From contig CALDMR010000052.1 of assembly GCA_937915065.1 (NCBI GenBank), forward strand, positions 1 through 15,790: a stretch of DNA of 15,790 bases, written 5' to 3'. This DNA comes from an uncultured Clostridia bacterium. Its GTDB lineage: Bacteria; Bacillota; Clostridia; Oscillospirales; Oscillospiraceae. A program made the translations under genes and the position numbers. Shown here piece after piece: positions 7,176 through 13,710 of the stretch; within the stretch, counting starts at the first letter, position 1; every line of letters begins with the position of its first letter. Below the pieces are notes generated by a model that made no database searches, was not told the origin of the DNA, and saw nothing but the letters and a program-made list of their open reading frames with translations.

Positions 7176-7697
7176 ATGGCAGTTTACAAGGAGCAAATCG
7201 AAGTTCAGTCCCATGGCAATACGCCCACCTATCTCAATATCACGCCTCAAGTGCGGGCCGCCATTGAGAAGAGCGGCATTCAAAACGGTATCTGCGCCGT
7301 GATCTCGCCTCATACCACCTGCAGCGTCTTTTTCGAGGAGTTTGTTCATGATATCAACGAAGACGGAGACGAATTTTTGCAGGCGGATCTGAACGATGTG
7401 CTGGAAAAAATCATTCCCGACCAGACCAGCGCCGGCCTTTACAGTTATCCCGGCGAGGAACACTATAAAGCGGTGGAGTCCTGGCCCGATGCCGCGTCTT
7501 ACCTGCCGAACGGGGATCGTACCGCCCTTTGGAACTGCGACGCCCACTTGAAGGCCACCATTCTGGGCTCCAGCCAAGTGTTCGAGGTGGATGGCGGAAA
7601 ATTGGGCGTGGGCACCACGGGGTATATTTACTTTGCGGATTTTGACCGCACCCGTCCGCGCACGCGGAAATGCAAAATCGTTGTGATGGGCGAGTAA
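7176..7697 (+). CDS. yjbQ: YjbQ/UPF0047 family protein, enlarged form
   Basis: Member of the UPF0047 family, whose physiological role is not settled; some members have weak thiamine-phosphate-synthase activity. The family signature is visible: SPHTTCSVFFEE (44-55, HTT at 46-48), NCDAHLKATILGSSQ (120-134, with His124), GGKLGVGTTGYIYFADFD (140-157) and RPRTRKCKIVVMG (160-172). At 173 residues it is about 35 longer than typical YjbQ. The extra length lies mainly between the HTT block and the AHL block, around residues 80-118, and includes an unusual YSYPGEEHYKAVESWPDAAS segment (89-108). The ribosome-binding site AAGGAGAT lies in the end of the aldolase gene. Position inside a sugar-phosphate operon points to a role on a carbohydrate intermediate rather than thiamine; this is inference. 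No TPP riboswitch is visible upstream. Confidence 0.85.
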   Translation: MAVYKEQIEVQSHGNTPTYLNITPQVRAAIEKSGIQNGICAVISPHTTCSVFFEEFVHDINEDGDEFLQADLNDVLEKIIPDQTSAGLYSYPGEEHYKAVESWPDAASYLPNGDRTALWNCDAHLKATILGSSQVFEVDGGKLGVGTTGYIYFADFDRTRPRTRKCKIVVMGE

Positions 7698-7712
7698 GGA
7701 GGAAAAAGCGCT

Positions 7713-8417
7713 ATGAAAAGAAAAATTCGTGTTCCCTTTCTGATCGTTAACCCCAAGGCTTATATTTATGGGCAGGAATCCCTGGAGCTGGCCAAAGTGT
7801 GCGATGAACTGGCGGAGCAGTATGACCTGGATATCATTTTCACAGCCCAGCATGTGGACATTCGCATGGTGGCCGAGGCCACAGAACACATTATCGTTAC
7901 GGCCCAGCATCTGGACGGCATTGTGCCCGGCCGCGGCATGGGGCATATTCTGCCCGAGGGCGTCAAGGATGCGGGCGCCCAGGCGGTGGTGCTGAACCAC
8001 GCGGAGCATCCGCTGACGGTGGATCAGCTGGATAAAGCTATCAAGCGGGCCAACGAATTGGATCTGGTCACTATCGTATGCTGTGATTCGCCCGAGGCGG
8101 CCAAGGCTGTGGCAACATTGGGGCCGGATATGATGATCTGCGAGCCCACCAGCCTGATCGGCACCGGCAGCACCAGCAGCGACGATTATATTCACGCCAC
8201 CAATGCGGCGGTCAAGTCGGTCAGCGAAGAGATCCTGATCCTGCAGGCGGCAGGCGTCAGCACCGGCGACGATGTGTATAAGGTTGTGATGGAAGGAGCC
8301 CACGGCAGCGGCGGCACCAGCGGTATTCTGAACGCCCCCAGCAGAAAGGGGAAGATCGTTGAGATGCTGGACGCACTTAAACGGGCCCGGGCGGATTTGG
8401 CGGCAAAAGAGAAGTAA
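7713..8417 (+). CDS. Triosephosphate-isomerase-like protein, archaeal type
   Basis: TIM-barrel isomerase that probably interconverts an aldose and a ketose phosphate, such as the triose products of the aldolase. The 234 residues are shorter than bacterial TpiA (about 250) and the sequence follows the archaeal pattern: FLIVNPKAY (9-17) with Asn13 and Lys15, TAQHLDGIVPGRGMGHILPE (63-82), LNHAEHPL (94-101) with catalytic His96, and CEPTSLIGTG (143-152) with catalytic Glu144 and the mobile loop. AGVSTGDDV (180-188) and GAHGSGGTSG (195-204) are the phosphate-binding loops. All catalytic residues are kept, so it should be active. RBS AAGGAGG lies before ATG 7713. Last gene of the operon, followed at once by a terminator. 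It may be a TIM for this pathway or an isomerase for a tetrulose phosphate (relatives act on erythrulose phosphates); the sequence cannot separate these. Confidence 0.82.
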   Translation: MKRKIRVPFLIVNPKAYIYGQESLELAKVCDELAEQYDLDIIFTAQHVDIRMVAEATEHIIVTAQHLDGIVPGRGMGHILPEGVKDAGAQAVVLNHAEHPLTVDQLDKAIKRANELDLVTIVCCDSPEAAKAVATLGPDMMICEPTSLIGTGSTSSDDYIHATNAAVKSVSEEILILQAAGVSTGDDVYKVVMEGAHGSGGTSGILNAPSRKGKIVEMLDALKRARADLAAKEK

Positions 8418-8423
8418 GTATCA

Positions 8424-8461
8424 AAAAAGCGGAGCTGCAATCGAATGCGGCTCCGCTTTTT
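8424..8461 (+). terminator. Intrinsic terminator of the sugar operon
   Basis: Starts 6 bases after the TIM-like stop codon. The stem pairs 8424-8439 with 8446-8461 (one T-G wobble), has the loop ATCGAA and ends in TTTTT. Confidence 0.92.
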
Positions 8462-8485
8462 GAAGGGTGCATATCTGTGTCAAAG

Positions 8486-8515
8486 AAAAAATCCCACTCC
8501 GAAGAGTGGGATTTT
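8486..8515 (-). terminator. Intrinsic terminator of rpmB
   Basis: On the minus strand, a perfect 12-bp stem (8515-8504 with 8499-8488) closes on a TTCG tetraloop with a C-G closing pair and runs into TTTTTT. It lies 14 bases past the rpmB stop. It is separate from the plus-strand terminator at 8424-8461. Confidence 0.92.
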
Positions 8516-8529
8516 ACTATGTTTGTGAC

Positions 8530-8718
8530 TTAGACCGCTCTGGTAACTTTGCCGGAACGCAAACACCGGGTACAAACATATACATGGCGGGGCGTGCCGT
8601 TAACAATTGCCTTAACGCGCTTCACATTGGGCTTCCAGGGACGATTGGAACGTCTGTGGGAATGGGAAACCTGGATACCGAAACTGACACCCTTATCGCA
8701 GAACTCGCACTTAGCCAT
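8530..8718 (-). CDS. rpmB: Large ribosomal subunit protein bL28
   Basis: Structural protein of the 50S subunit, 62 residues. The protein begins MAKCEFCDKG and carries two Cys pairs, Cys4/Cys7 and Cys49/Cys52 (CEFC and CTRC), the zinc-binding (C+) form of bL28. The basic middle SHSHRRSNRPWKPN (18-31) is typical. The ATG at 8718 is preferred because AAGGAGGTG ends about 7 bases before it; the in-frame ATG 27 bases further upstream (8745) would place that strong site inside the coding region. The gene stands alone, with its own promoter and terminator, convergent with the sugar operon. Confidence 0.97.
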   Translation of the reverse strand: MAKCEFCDKGVSFGIQVSHSHRRSNRPWKPNVKRVKAIVNGTPRHVYVCTRCLRSGKVTRAV

Positions 8719-8775
8719 CCGTTGCACCTCCTTGCTGAGACCCATAATTTGTCTAATGAAATAGACAGCTTTTAT

Positions 8776-8804
8776 ATATTAGCATAACTTCTTTGGAAAA
8801 GCAA
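8776..8804 (-). promoter_or_regulatory. Promoter of rpmB
   Basis: On the minus strand, -35 TTGCTT (8804-8799), a 17-base spacer and -10 TAATAT (8781-8776). The start site would be near 8769, giving a leader of about 50 bases. A 6-bp inverted repeat (TGTCTA/TAGACA, 8750-8767) occupies the start of this leader; it is too weak to call a regulatory structure. Confidence 0.65.
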
Positions 8805-8882
8805 GTATTTTTTCGGCAAAAATTTGATTTTTTATGAAACGGCAGGAGCGGAAGAAAAAAACAGGGAAGAAGGGGGAAAAGG

Positions 8883-8911
8883 TTGCGCGATCCGGCGGAG
8901 TTTGTTATAGT
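8883..8911 (+). promoter_or_regulatory. Promoter of the ribokinase gene
   Basis: -35 TTGCGC (8883-8888), a 17-base spacer and -10 TATAGT (8906-8911), with the start site expected near 8918. The purine-rich AT stretch upstream (8810-8880) holds no other feature that I can see. Confidence 0.65.
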
Positions 8912-8946
8912 GAAGCCAACAAGTTCCGTGCTTTGGGAGGGATCGT

Positions 8947-9831
8947 ATGAAAGTTTTGAATTTTGGTTCCCTGAATGTGGATTATGTGTATCATGTGGAT
9001 CACATTATGCAGCCGGGGGAAACGCAGAGCTCCACGCAGCGGCAGGTGTTTGCCGGCGGTAAGGGGCTGAACCAGTCTGTGGCGCTGGCCAAGGCGGGCT
9101 TGTCTACCTACCATGCCGGCCAGGTGGGAGACGATGCCGATGGCGCCATGCTGCTGGAGGTGCTGGAAAAGAACGGGGTGAATGTGTCCCTGGTTCGCCG
9201 GACCGACGGCCCCTGCGGCCATACTTTTATCCAGGTGGATCAAAATGCCCAGAACTGTATTCTCCTGTATGGCGGCGCCAACTGCTGTATTCCGGCGGAT
9301 TATCGGGAGCAGGTGCTTTCGCAGTTTGCTCCCGGCGATGTGATCGTGCTGCAAAACGAGATCAACGATTTGGATAAAGTTATCGACGAGGCCTATGCCA
9401 GGGGAATGACCATTGTGCTGAATCCTTCGCCTTTCGACCACTGCCTCGATGCCTGCGATTGGAACAAGATTGATGTGTTTTTTATCAATGAAGTGGAGGG
9501 GGCTCAGATCAGCGGACGGGAGGATGCTGACGGCATCCTGGAGTGGTTTCGGGCGCACCACCCCAAAGCGCTGGTGGTGCTGACCCTGGGCGGCGCCGGT
9601 TCCTGCTGCTTGAAAGACGGCCAGGTATATCGCCAGGAGATCATTCCTGTCCAGGCGGTGGATACCACTGCGGCCGGAGATACTTTTACGGGTTTTTTCC
9701 TGCGGGCCTATTTGGGCGGTCAGTCCATTCCGGAAGCGCTGGCTCTGGCGGCCCGTGCTTCTTCAATCACGGTTTCCCGGCCCGGTGCGGCGGACTCCAT
9801 TCCGACCATGGAGGAACTGGGGGCGCTGTAA
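8947..9831 (+). CDS. rbsK: Ribokinase (PfkB family)
   Basis: Cytosolic ATP-dependent kinase expected to convert D-ribose to ribose-5-phosphate. The 294-residue protein has ribokinase landmarks in order: GSLNVDYVY (7-15), FAGGKGLNQSVALAKAG (35-51), NPSPF (159-163), NEVEG (181-185), LTLGGAGS (212-219) and DTTAAGDTFTGFF (239-251), in which Asp245 is the catalytic base. SSITVSRPGAADSIPT (272-287) is the C-terminal cation-site region. GGGAGG about 7 bases before the ATG is the ribosome-binding site. The gene is a single transcription unit with promoter and terminator and has no ribose transporter or RbsD next to it, so it may serve salvage of ribose or nucleosides. Other PfkB sugar kinases are possible, but the GGKGxNQ and RPGAADSIPT segments favour ribokinase. 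Confidence 0.88.
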   Translation: MKVLNFGSLNVDYVYHVDHIMQPGETQSSTQRQVFAGGKGLNQSVALAKAGLSTYHAGQVGDDADGAMLLEVLEKNGVNVSLVRRTDGPCGHTFIQVDQNAQNCILLYGGANCCIPADYREQVLSQFAPGDVIVLQNEINDLDKVIDEAYARGMTIVLNPSPFDHCLDACDWNKIDVFFINEVEGAQISGREDADGILEWFRAHHPKALVVLTLGGAGSCCLKDGQVYRQEIIPVQAVDTTAAGDTFTGFFLRAYLGGQSIPEALALAARASSITVSRPGAADSIPTMEELGAL

Positions 9832-9835
9832 AATC

Positions 9836-9871
9836 AAGCGCACAGCGAAAATATTTCGCTGTGCGCTTTTT
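9836..9871 (+). terminator. Intrinsic terminator of the ribokinase gene
   Basis: A perfect 15-bp stem (9836-9850 with 9854-9868) with a 3-base loop ATA, ending in TTTTT, 4 bases after the rbsK stop. It insulates rbsK from the hprK promoter, which begins 3 bases later. Confidence 0.93.
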
Positions 9872-9873
9872 GC

Positions 9874-9902
9874 TTGCGTGCAGGCAGGGAATACGGTATA
9901 CT
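9874..9902 (+). promoter_or_regulatory. Promoter of the hprK-glk-murB-rapZ-yvcK-whiA operon
   Basis: -35 TTGCGT (9874-9879), a 17-base spacer and -10 TATACT (9897-9902). The start site is expected near 9909, giving a GC-rich leader of about 68 bases before the hprK ATG at 9977. Confidence 0.75.
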
Positions 9903-9976
9903 ATATTTGTATTTTTATGCGATGGCGCGGAGCGGAAAAGGCGCGCGCCAAAAGTCGCGGAAAGGGGCGATCTGAT

Positions 9977-10921
9977 ATGGCGCAGCAGCGCAGTGTCAAA
10001 CTGTCTAAAATTGTAGAAGAATTTTCTCTGGAGGTCCTGCACAAGGGGAGCGATTACGACACCGCTCTTTTGACGATTGTGGATGTGAACCGTCCCGGTC
10101 TGCAGTTTGCCGGATTTTTTGAATATTTTGATCCCCGCCGCCTGCAGGTGGAGGGGAAGGCGGAGCATACTTATCTGGAAAGCCTGTCGCCGAAGGAGCG
10201 CAAAGAAAGCTATTCGGCGCTGTTTTCCTATGAGATTCCGGCGCTGGTGCTGTCCCGGGCCATGGATCCGTCGCCGGAGTGTGTGGAGGCGGCTCGGGAG
10301 CACGGAAGAACCCTGCTGCGCACGGATGAGACAACGGTTGTGTTTACCAGCCAGATGATCGATGCATTGAACCGCTATCTGGCGCCCTGCATCACCCGCC
10401 ACGGTGTGCTGATGGAAATTTACGGCGAAGGCGTTCTCATTATGGGCGATTCCGGCGTGGGCAAAAGTGAAACCGCTATTGAGCTGGTCAAGCGGGGACA
10501 CCGGCTGATTGCAGACGATGCGGTGGAGATCAGCCGCATTTCCAACACGCTGACCGGAACGGCGCCGGAATTGATTCGTCACTACATTGAACTGCGGGGT
10601 ATCGGCGTGGTGGATGTGCGCCGCCTGTTCGGTATGAGTGCTGTTAAGGTGGATTCTCAGATCGATTTGGTTATCAATCTGGAGCAGTGGAAGGAAGGCT
10701 TTGCCTATGACCGCCTGGGATTGGATGAACAGCATGTGTCGATCCTGGGCGTGCAGCTGCCCACGCTGACGATCCCTGTGCAGCCCGGCCGGAACCTGGC
10801 GGTCATCATCGAAGTGGCCACCATGAACAACCGCCACAAGAAAATGGGCTATAACGCGGCGCTGGAGCTGACCAATCAGCTCAGCCAGCATATGGAGCAG
10901 GGCAGCAGAGGGGAATCATAA
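9977..10921 (+). CDS. hprK: HPr kinase/phosphorylase
   Basis: Bifunctional enzyme that phosphorylates and dephosphorylates Ser46 of HPr, the main carbon-catabolite switch in Firmicutes. From ATG 9977 it has 314 residues, the normal length. Visible: RHGVLMEIYG (141-150) with the catalytic His142, the Walker A loop GDSGVGKSE (157-165), ADDAVEI (179-185), the family signature IELRGIGVVDVRRLFG (204-219) and MGYNAALELTNQL (290-302). AAAGGGG about 9 bases upstream supports this start. An in-frame ATG at 9917 would add 20 Lys/Arg-rich residues but lacks a ribosome-binding site and would sit only about 8 bases from the predicted transcript start. First gene of the operon, 2 bases before the glucokinase. 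Confidence 0.96.
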   Translation: MAQQRSVKLSKIVEEFSLEVLHKGSDYDTALLTIVDVNRPGLQFAGFFEYFDPRRLQVEGKAEHTYLESLSPKERKESYSALFSYEIPALVLSRAMDPSPECVEAAREHGRTLLRTDETTVVFTSQMIDALNRYLAPCITRHGVLMEIYGEGVLIMGDSGVGKSETAIELVKRGHRLIADDAVEISRISNTLTGTAPELIRHYIELRGIGVVDVRRLFGMSAVKVDSQIDLVINLEQWKEGFAYDRLGLDEQHVSILGVQLPTLTIPVQPGRNLAVIIEVATMNNRHKKMGYNAALELTNQLSQHMEQGSRGES

Positions 10922-10923
10922 TC

Positions 10924-11886
10924 ATGGGAAAGTATTATATCGGCATCGACATCGGCGGCACCAACCTGAAAGCCGGCCTTGTGGATGAACAGGGAACCCT
11001 GCTGGCCACGGCCAAGGAGCCGGTGGACTGGGTGTCCCCGGAGGCCTTTGTGAAAACGATGGCGGAGTTGTCCCTGGCGGCTGCGGAAAAGGCGGGCGTC
11101 GGGCAGGATGAGATTTGCGCGGTGGGCATGGGCGTTCCCGGCGGTGTGGACACGGAAAAGGGTATGATTTTATATACCTGCAATATCCAGTTGTCCGATT
11201 TGCCCGTTGCAGACCTGTTTCATCAGTATTTGGATATACCGGTTTATCTGGAGAACGATGCCAACTGCGCCGCTCTGGGTGAACTGTACGCCGGCGCAGG
11301 CCGGGGCTGCAAAGATCTGATCGTGGTGACCCTCGGTACCGGGATCGGCGCGGGCATTGTGCTGAACGGAAAGCTGCTGCGGGGAGTGAATGCTGCCGCG
11401 GGGGAAGTGGGGCACATGGTCGTTGAGCACGGCGGAGTGGAATGTCCCTGCGGCCGTCAGGGCTGCTGGGAGCAGTATGCTTCTGCTCCGGCTTTGCGCC
11501 GCCTGACCAGAGAGGCCATGAAGGAGCATCCGGAGAGCGCGCTATGGGAGCATTGCGGCGGCGACTTGTCCAAAATCGGGGGCCGCAGCGCCTTTGAAGT
11601 GGCACGCGAAACCGGCGATGAAACGGCCCAGGCTGTGTGCGACCTGTATGTGTCCTATCTGGGCCGGGGTATTGTGAATCTCATCAATCTTTTTCAGCCG
11701 GAGATGCTGTGTATCGGCGGCGGCGTCAGCAATGAAGAGGATGCGGCATTGCTGTTTCCGCTGCGAGAGCTCGTAGAGCGGGAGCGGTTCAGCCAGTATT
11801 GCGACAAGCAGACCCGCGTCGTCAAGGCGCAGCTGGGCAATGATGCCGGAATCATCGGTGCGGCCTTCCTTGGTATGATGGAATAG
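10924..11886 (+). CDS. glk: ROK-family glucokinase
   Basis: Cytosolic enzyme expected to phosphorylate glucose to glucose-6-phosphate with ATP. The 320 residues match ROK glucokinases. Visible: the phosphate loop GIDIGGTNLKAGLVD (7-21), VGMGVPGGVD (67-76), LENDANCAALGE (109-120) with catalytic Asp112, TLGTGIGAGIV (136-146), and the ROK zinc motif: His169, then CPCGRQGCWE (174-183) with Cys174, Cys176 and Cys181. GEVGH (160-164) carries a sugar-contacting residue. GAGGGG about 11 bases before the ATG overlaps the end of hprK. The next gene, murB, follows after 14 bases. Joining a glucose kinase to hprK fits a role in carbon-flux sensing. ROK enzymes also include N-acetylmannosamine kinases and repressors; there is no helix-turn-helix here, so it is not a repressor. 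Confidence 0.9.
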   Translation: MGKYYIGIDIGGTNLKAGLVDEQGTLLATAKEPVDWVSPEAFVKTMAELSLAAAEKAGVGQDEICAVGMGVPGGVDTEKGMILYTCNIQLSDLPVADLFHQYLDIPVYLENDANCAALGELYAGAGRGCKDLIVVTLGTGIGAGIVLNGKLLRGVNAAAGEVGHMVVEHGGVECPCGRQGCWEQYASAPALRRLTREAMKEHPESALWEHCGGDLSKIGGRSAFEVARETGDETAQAVCDLYVSYLGRGIVNLINLFQPEMLCIGGGVSNEEDAALLFPLRELVERERFSQYCDKQTRVVKAQLGNDAGIIGAAFLGMME

Positions 11887-11900
11887 AATGGAGTATGTAT

Positions 11901-12836
11901 ATGGCATGGTTTGATACCTTTGACCGCCTGATGGCAGAACAGCTGCCGGCAGTACGGGTGGAAAAAGAAGCGGAAATGGCAAAATACACAACATTCCGCA
12001 TTGGCGGCGGTGCAAAACGCATGGTTTTCCCGCGCCAGGGGGAGGAAGTGGCCAGGATCCTGGAAGTATGCAAAGCTGCCGGAGCGGCCTGGTTTGTGCT
12101 GGGCCGGGGGAGCAATTTGCTGATTTCGGATCAGGGACTGGACTGTGTGGTTCTGAACATGGCAGAGCTGAATGAAATCCAGCTGGAGGAAGGAAATGTC
12201 ATGTATGTCCAGGCGGGCGCGCTGCTGTCCCGCGTGGCGGTGCAGGCGCAGCAGGCGGGGCTGGCGGGGCTGGCCTTTGCCCACGGCATCCCGGGCAGCC
12301 TGGGCGGCGCAGTGGTGATGAATGCCGGCGCCTATGGCGGCGAGATGGGGCAGGTGGTACAAGAGGTTACCGCGCTGTTTCCGGAGGGCCTGCGAACAAT
12401 GAAGGCGGAGGAACTGCATTACGGCTATCGCCACAGTATTTTTTCTGAAGAACCGGGCATTGTGCTCGCTGCCCGGCTGCAGCTGCAGCCGGGAGATCCT
12501 GCGGAGATCCGCGCGGAGATGGATGACCTGATGGCCCGCCGCAAGGCCAGTCAACCCCTGGAATATCCCAGCGCGGGCAGTACGTTCAAACGGCCCGAGG
12601 GGCACTATGCCGGCACGATGATCGACCAGTGCGGCCTGAAGGGCACAGCCGTCGGCGGTGCGGAAGTGTCCACGAAGCACGCCGGCTTTATCATCAATAA
12701 AAAGAACGCTACATTTTCGGATGTGACGGAGCTGATCGAAATTGTGCAGGATACGGTGTTCCGCACATTTGGTGTGGAACTGGAACCCGAGGTTAAAATC
12801 ATCCGGGCAATGGAGAATCGGGAGGAAGACGTATGA
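11901..12836 (+). CDS. murB: UDP-N-acetylenolpyruvoylglucosamine reductase MurB
   Basis: FAD-dependent enzyme that makes UDP-N-acetylmuramic acid from the enolpyruvyl intermediate in peptidoglycan synthesis. Length is 311 residues from ATG 11901. This start is preferred over the in-frame ATG at 11895 because GGAG (11890-11893) lies 7 bases from 11901 but only 1 from 11895. Visible: TFRIGGGAKR (31-40), VLGRGSNLLISDQGL (67-80), GIPGSLGGAVVMNAGAYGGE (129-148), YGYRHSIF (174-181), PSAGSTFKRPEG (223-234) with the catalytic Ser227, and LEPEVK (294-299) with the catalytic Glu297. It lacks the extra loop of E. coli-type MurB, as expected for the type II form of Firmicutes. Its stop overlaps rapZ by four bases. 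Confidence 0.96.
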   Translation: MAWFDTFDRLMAEQLPAVRVEKEAEMAKYTTFRIGGGAKRMVFPRQGEEVARILEVCKAAGAAWFVLGRGSNLLISDQGLDCVVLNMAELNEIQLEEGNVMYVQAGALLSRVAVQAQQAGLAGLAFAHGIPGSLGGAVVMNAGAYGGEMGQVVQEVTALFPEGLRTMKAEELHYGYRHSIFSEEPGIVLAARLQLQPGDPAEIRAEMDDLMARRKASQPLEYPSAGSTFKRPEGHYAGTMIDQCGLKGTAVGGAEVSTKHAGFIINKKNATFSDVTELIEIVQDTVFRTFGVELEPEVKIIRAMENREEDV

Positions 12837-13693
12837 AATTTTTAATCGTTTCCGGCCTGTCCGGCGCAGGAAAAAGCAAAGCTGCATCTATTTTGGAGGA
12901 CTTTGGCTATTATTGCGTGGATAATATGCCGGCGGCGCTGCTGCCCCACTTTGCGGAGATCTGTATGGCCAACCAGGGGAAATACGGTAAAGCAGTATTG
13001 GTGACCGATGTGCGCGGCGGCGATACGTTTGACAAGCTTTTTGAATCCCTGGCCAAGTTGGAGCAGATGGGCTGTCCCCATGAGATCTTGTTTGTGGAAG
13101 CCAGCCCTGAGAGCATTATTCACCGCTATAAAGAAACGCGCCGGAAGCATCCCATGGGCAATCCCTGCACGCCGCTGGAAGATGCTGTACGGGACGAGCG
13201 CCGGGTGATGAAGCCGGTGCGCGACCGGGCCACCTATATCATTGATACTACGGCCCTGACCACAGCAAAGCTGCGCGATCAGCTGCGCACTCTGTTTGCC
13301 AGCGAAGAACCGGCGGCGCAGATGGCGGTCAATGTGATCTCCTTTGGTTATAAATACGGCCTGCCCATTGAGGCAGATCTGGTGTTTGATGTCCGCTTTT
13401 TGCCGAATCCTTTTTATATCGACGAGCTGCGCCATAAATGCGGCCTCGATAAAGAAGTATACGATTTTGTGTTCCAGTTTCAGCAGACTCAGGATTTTAT
13501 GAAGTACCTGGAGCGTCTGATTGCATTTTTGCTGCCGCTCTACAATGAAGAAGGAAAAAGCTCCCTGGTGATCGGCGTGGGCTGTACCGGCGGGCAGCAC
13601 CGCAGTGTGGCGGTAGCGCGCGCGCTGGCCGAGTTCATTCGGCGCCAGGGGTATCAGTCCACGGATAGTCACCGCGATATGACGCGGGCGTAA
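12833..13693 (+). CDS. rapZ: RapZ (YvcJ) nucleotide-binding protein
   Basis: P-loop protein of the RapZ/YvcJ family. In E. coli RapZ is an RNA adaptor that controls GlmS and thereby amino-sugar supply; in Bacillus, YvcJ binds and hydrolyses nucleotides and affects competence. The 286-residue length is standard. Visible: Walker A GLSGAGKSK (8-16), CVDNMP (28-33), RRKHPM (103-108), FGYKYGLPIEADLVFDVRFL (171-190) with PNPFY following, and the C-terminal GCTGGQHRSVAVARALAE (250-267) and HRD (280-282). The ATG lies in the murB stop (ATGA). The yvcK gene follows after 17 bases. The order murB-rapZ-yvcK-whiA is strongly conserved in Firmicutes, which confirms identity. Confidence 0.96.
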   Translation: MKFLIVSGLSGAGKSKAASILEDFGYYCVDNMPAALLPHFAEICMANQGKYGKAVLVTDVRGGDTFDKLFESLAKLEQMGCPHEILFVEASPESIIHRYKETRRKHPMGNPCTPLEDAVRDERRVMKPVRDRATYIIDTTALTTAKLRDQLRTLFASEEPAAQMAVNVISFGYKYGLPIEADLVFDVRFLPNPFYIDELRHKCGLDKEVYDFVFQFQQTQDFMKYLERLIAFLLPLYNEEGKSSLVIGVGCTGGQHRSVAVARALAEFIRRQGYQSTDSHRDMTRA

Positions 13694-13710
13694 CAGCTGG
13701 AGGCATCGTT

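Noticed and set aside
7100..7176. TPP riboswitch or thiamine link suggested by YjbQ
   Set aside because: Only 3 bases separate the aldolase and yjbQ, and no THI-box-like sequence or thiamine gene is nearby.
6177..8303. A 708-codon open frame on the minus strand, antisense to the epimerase end, aldolase, YjbQ and TIM-like genes
   Set aside because: The plus-strand frames here encode clear families with ribosome-binding sites. The antisense product has low-complexity His/Gly/Arg-rich composition with no recognisable domain, as expected from mirrored codon bias.
7698..8417. Calling the last operon gene the housekeeping tpiA
   Set aside because: The motifs are of the archaeal type and the gene is in a regulated sugar operon rather than with gapA-pgk-gpmI. 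A housekeeping role cannot be excluded but is not the best reading.
8750..8767. Inverted repeat TGTCTA/TAGACA in the rpmB leader as a possible autogenous control site
   Set aside because: Only 6 bp, AT-rich and without a known bL28 leader motif to compare.
8810..8882. Purine- and A-rich stretch before the ribokinase promoter
   Set aside because: It is compositionally odd but shows no repeat, hairpin or reading frame worth naming; it is probably ordinary upstream promoter DNA.
9917..9976. Longer HprK with a 20-residue basic N-terminus starting at ATG 9917, and a 6-bp GGCGCG/CGCGCC hairpin in the same leader
   Set aside because: No ribosome-binding site before 9917, and the residues are not typical of HprK. 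The hairpin is short with a 14-base loop and can be explained by GC richness.
9767..10891. A 374-codon minus-strand frame opposite hprK (similar long ones at 1737-2870 and 13810-14883)
   Set aside because: Each is antisense to a confidently identified gene and shows no domain, promoter or ribosome-binding site.
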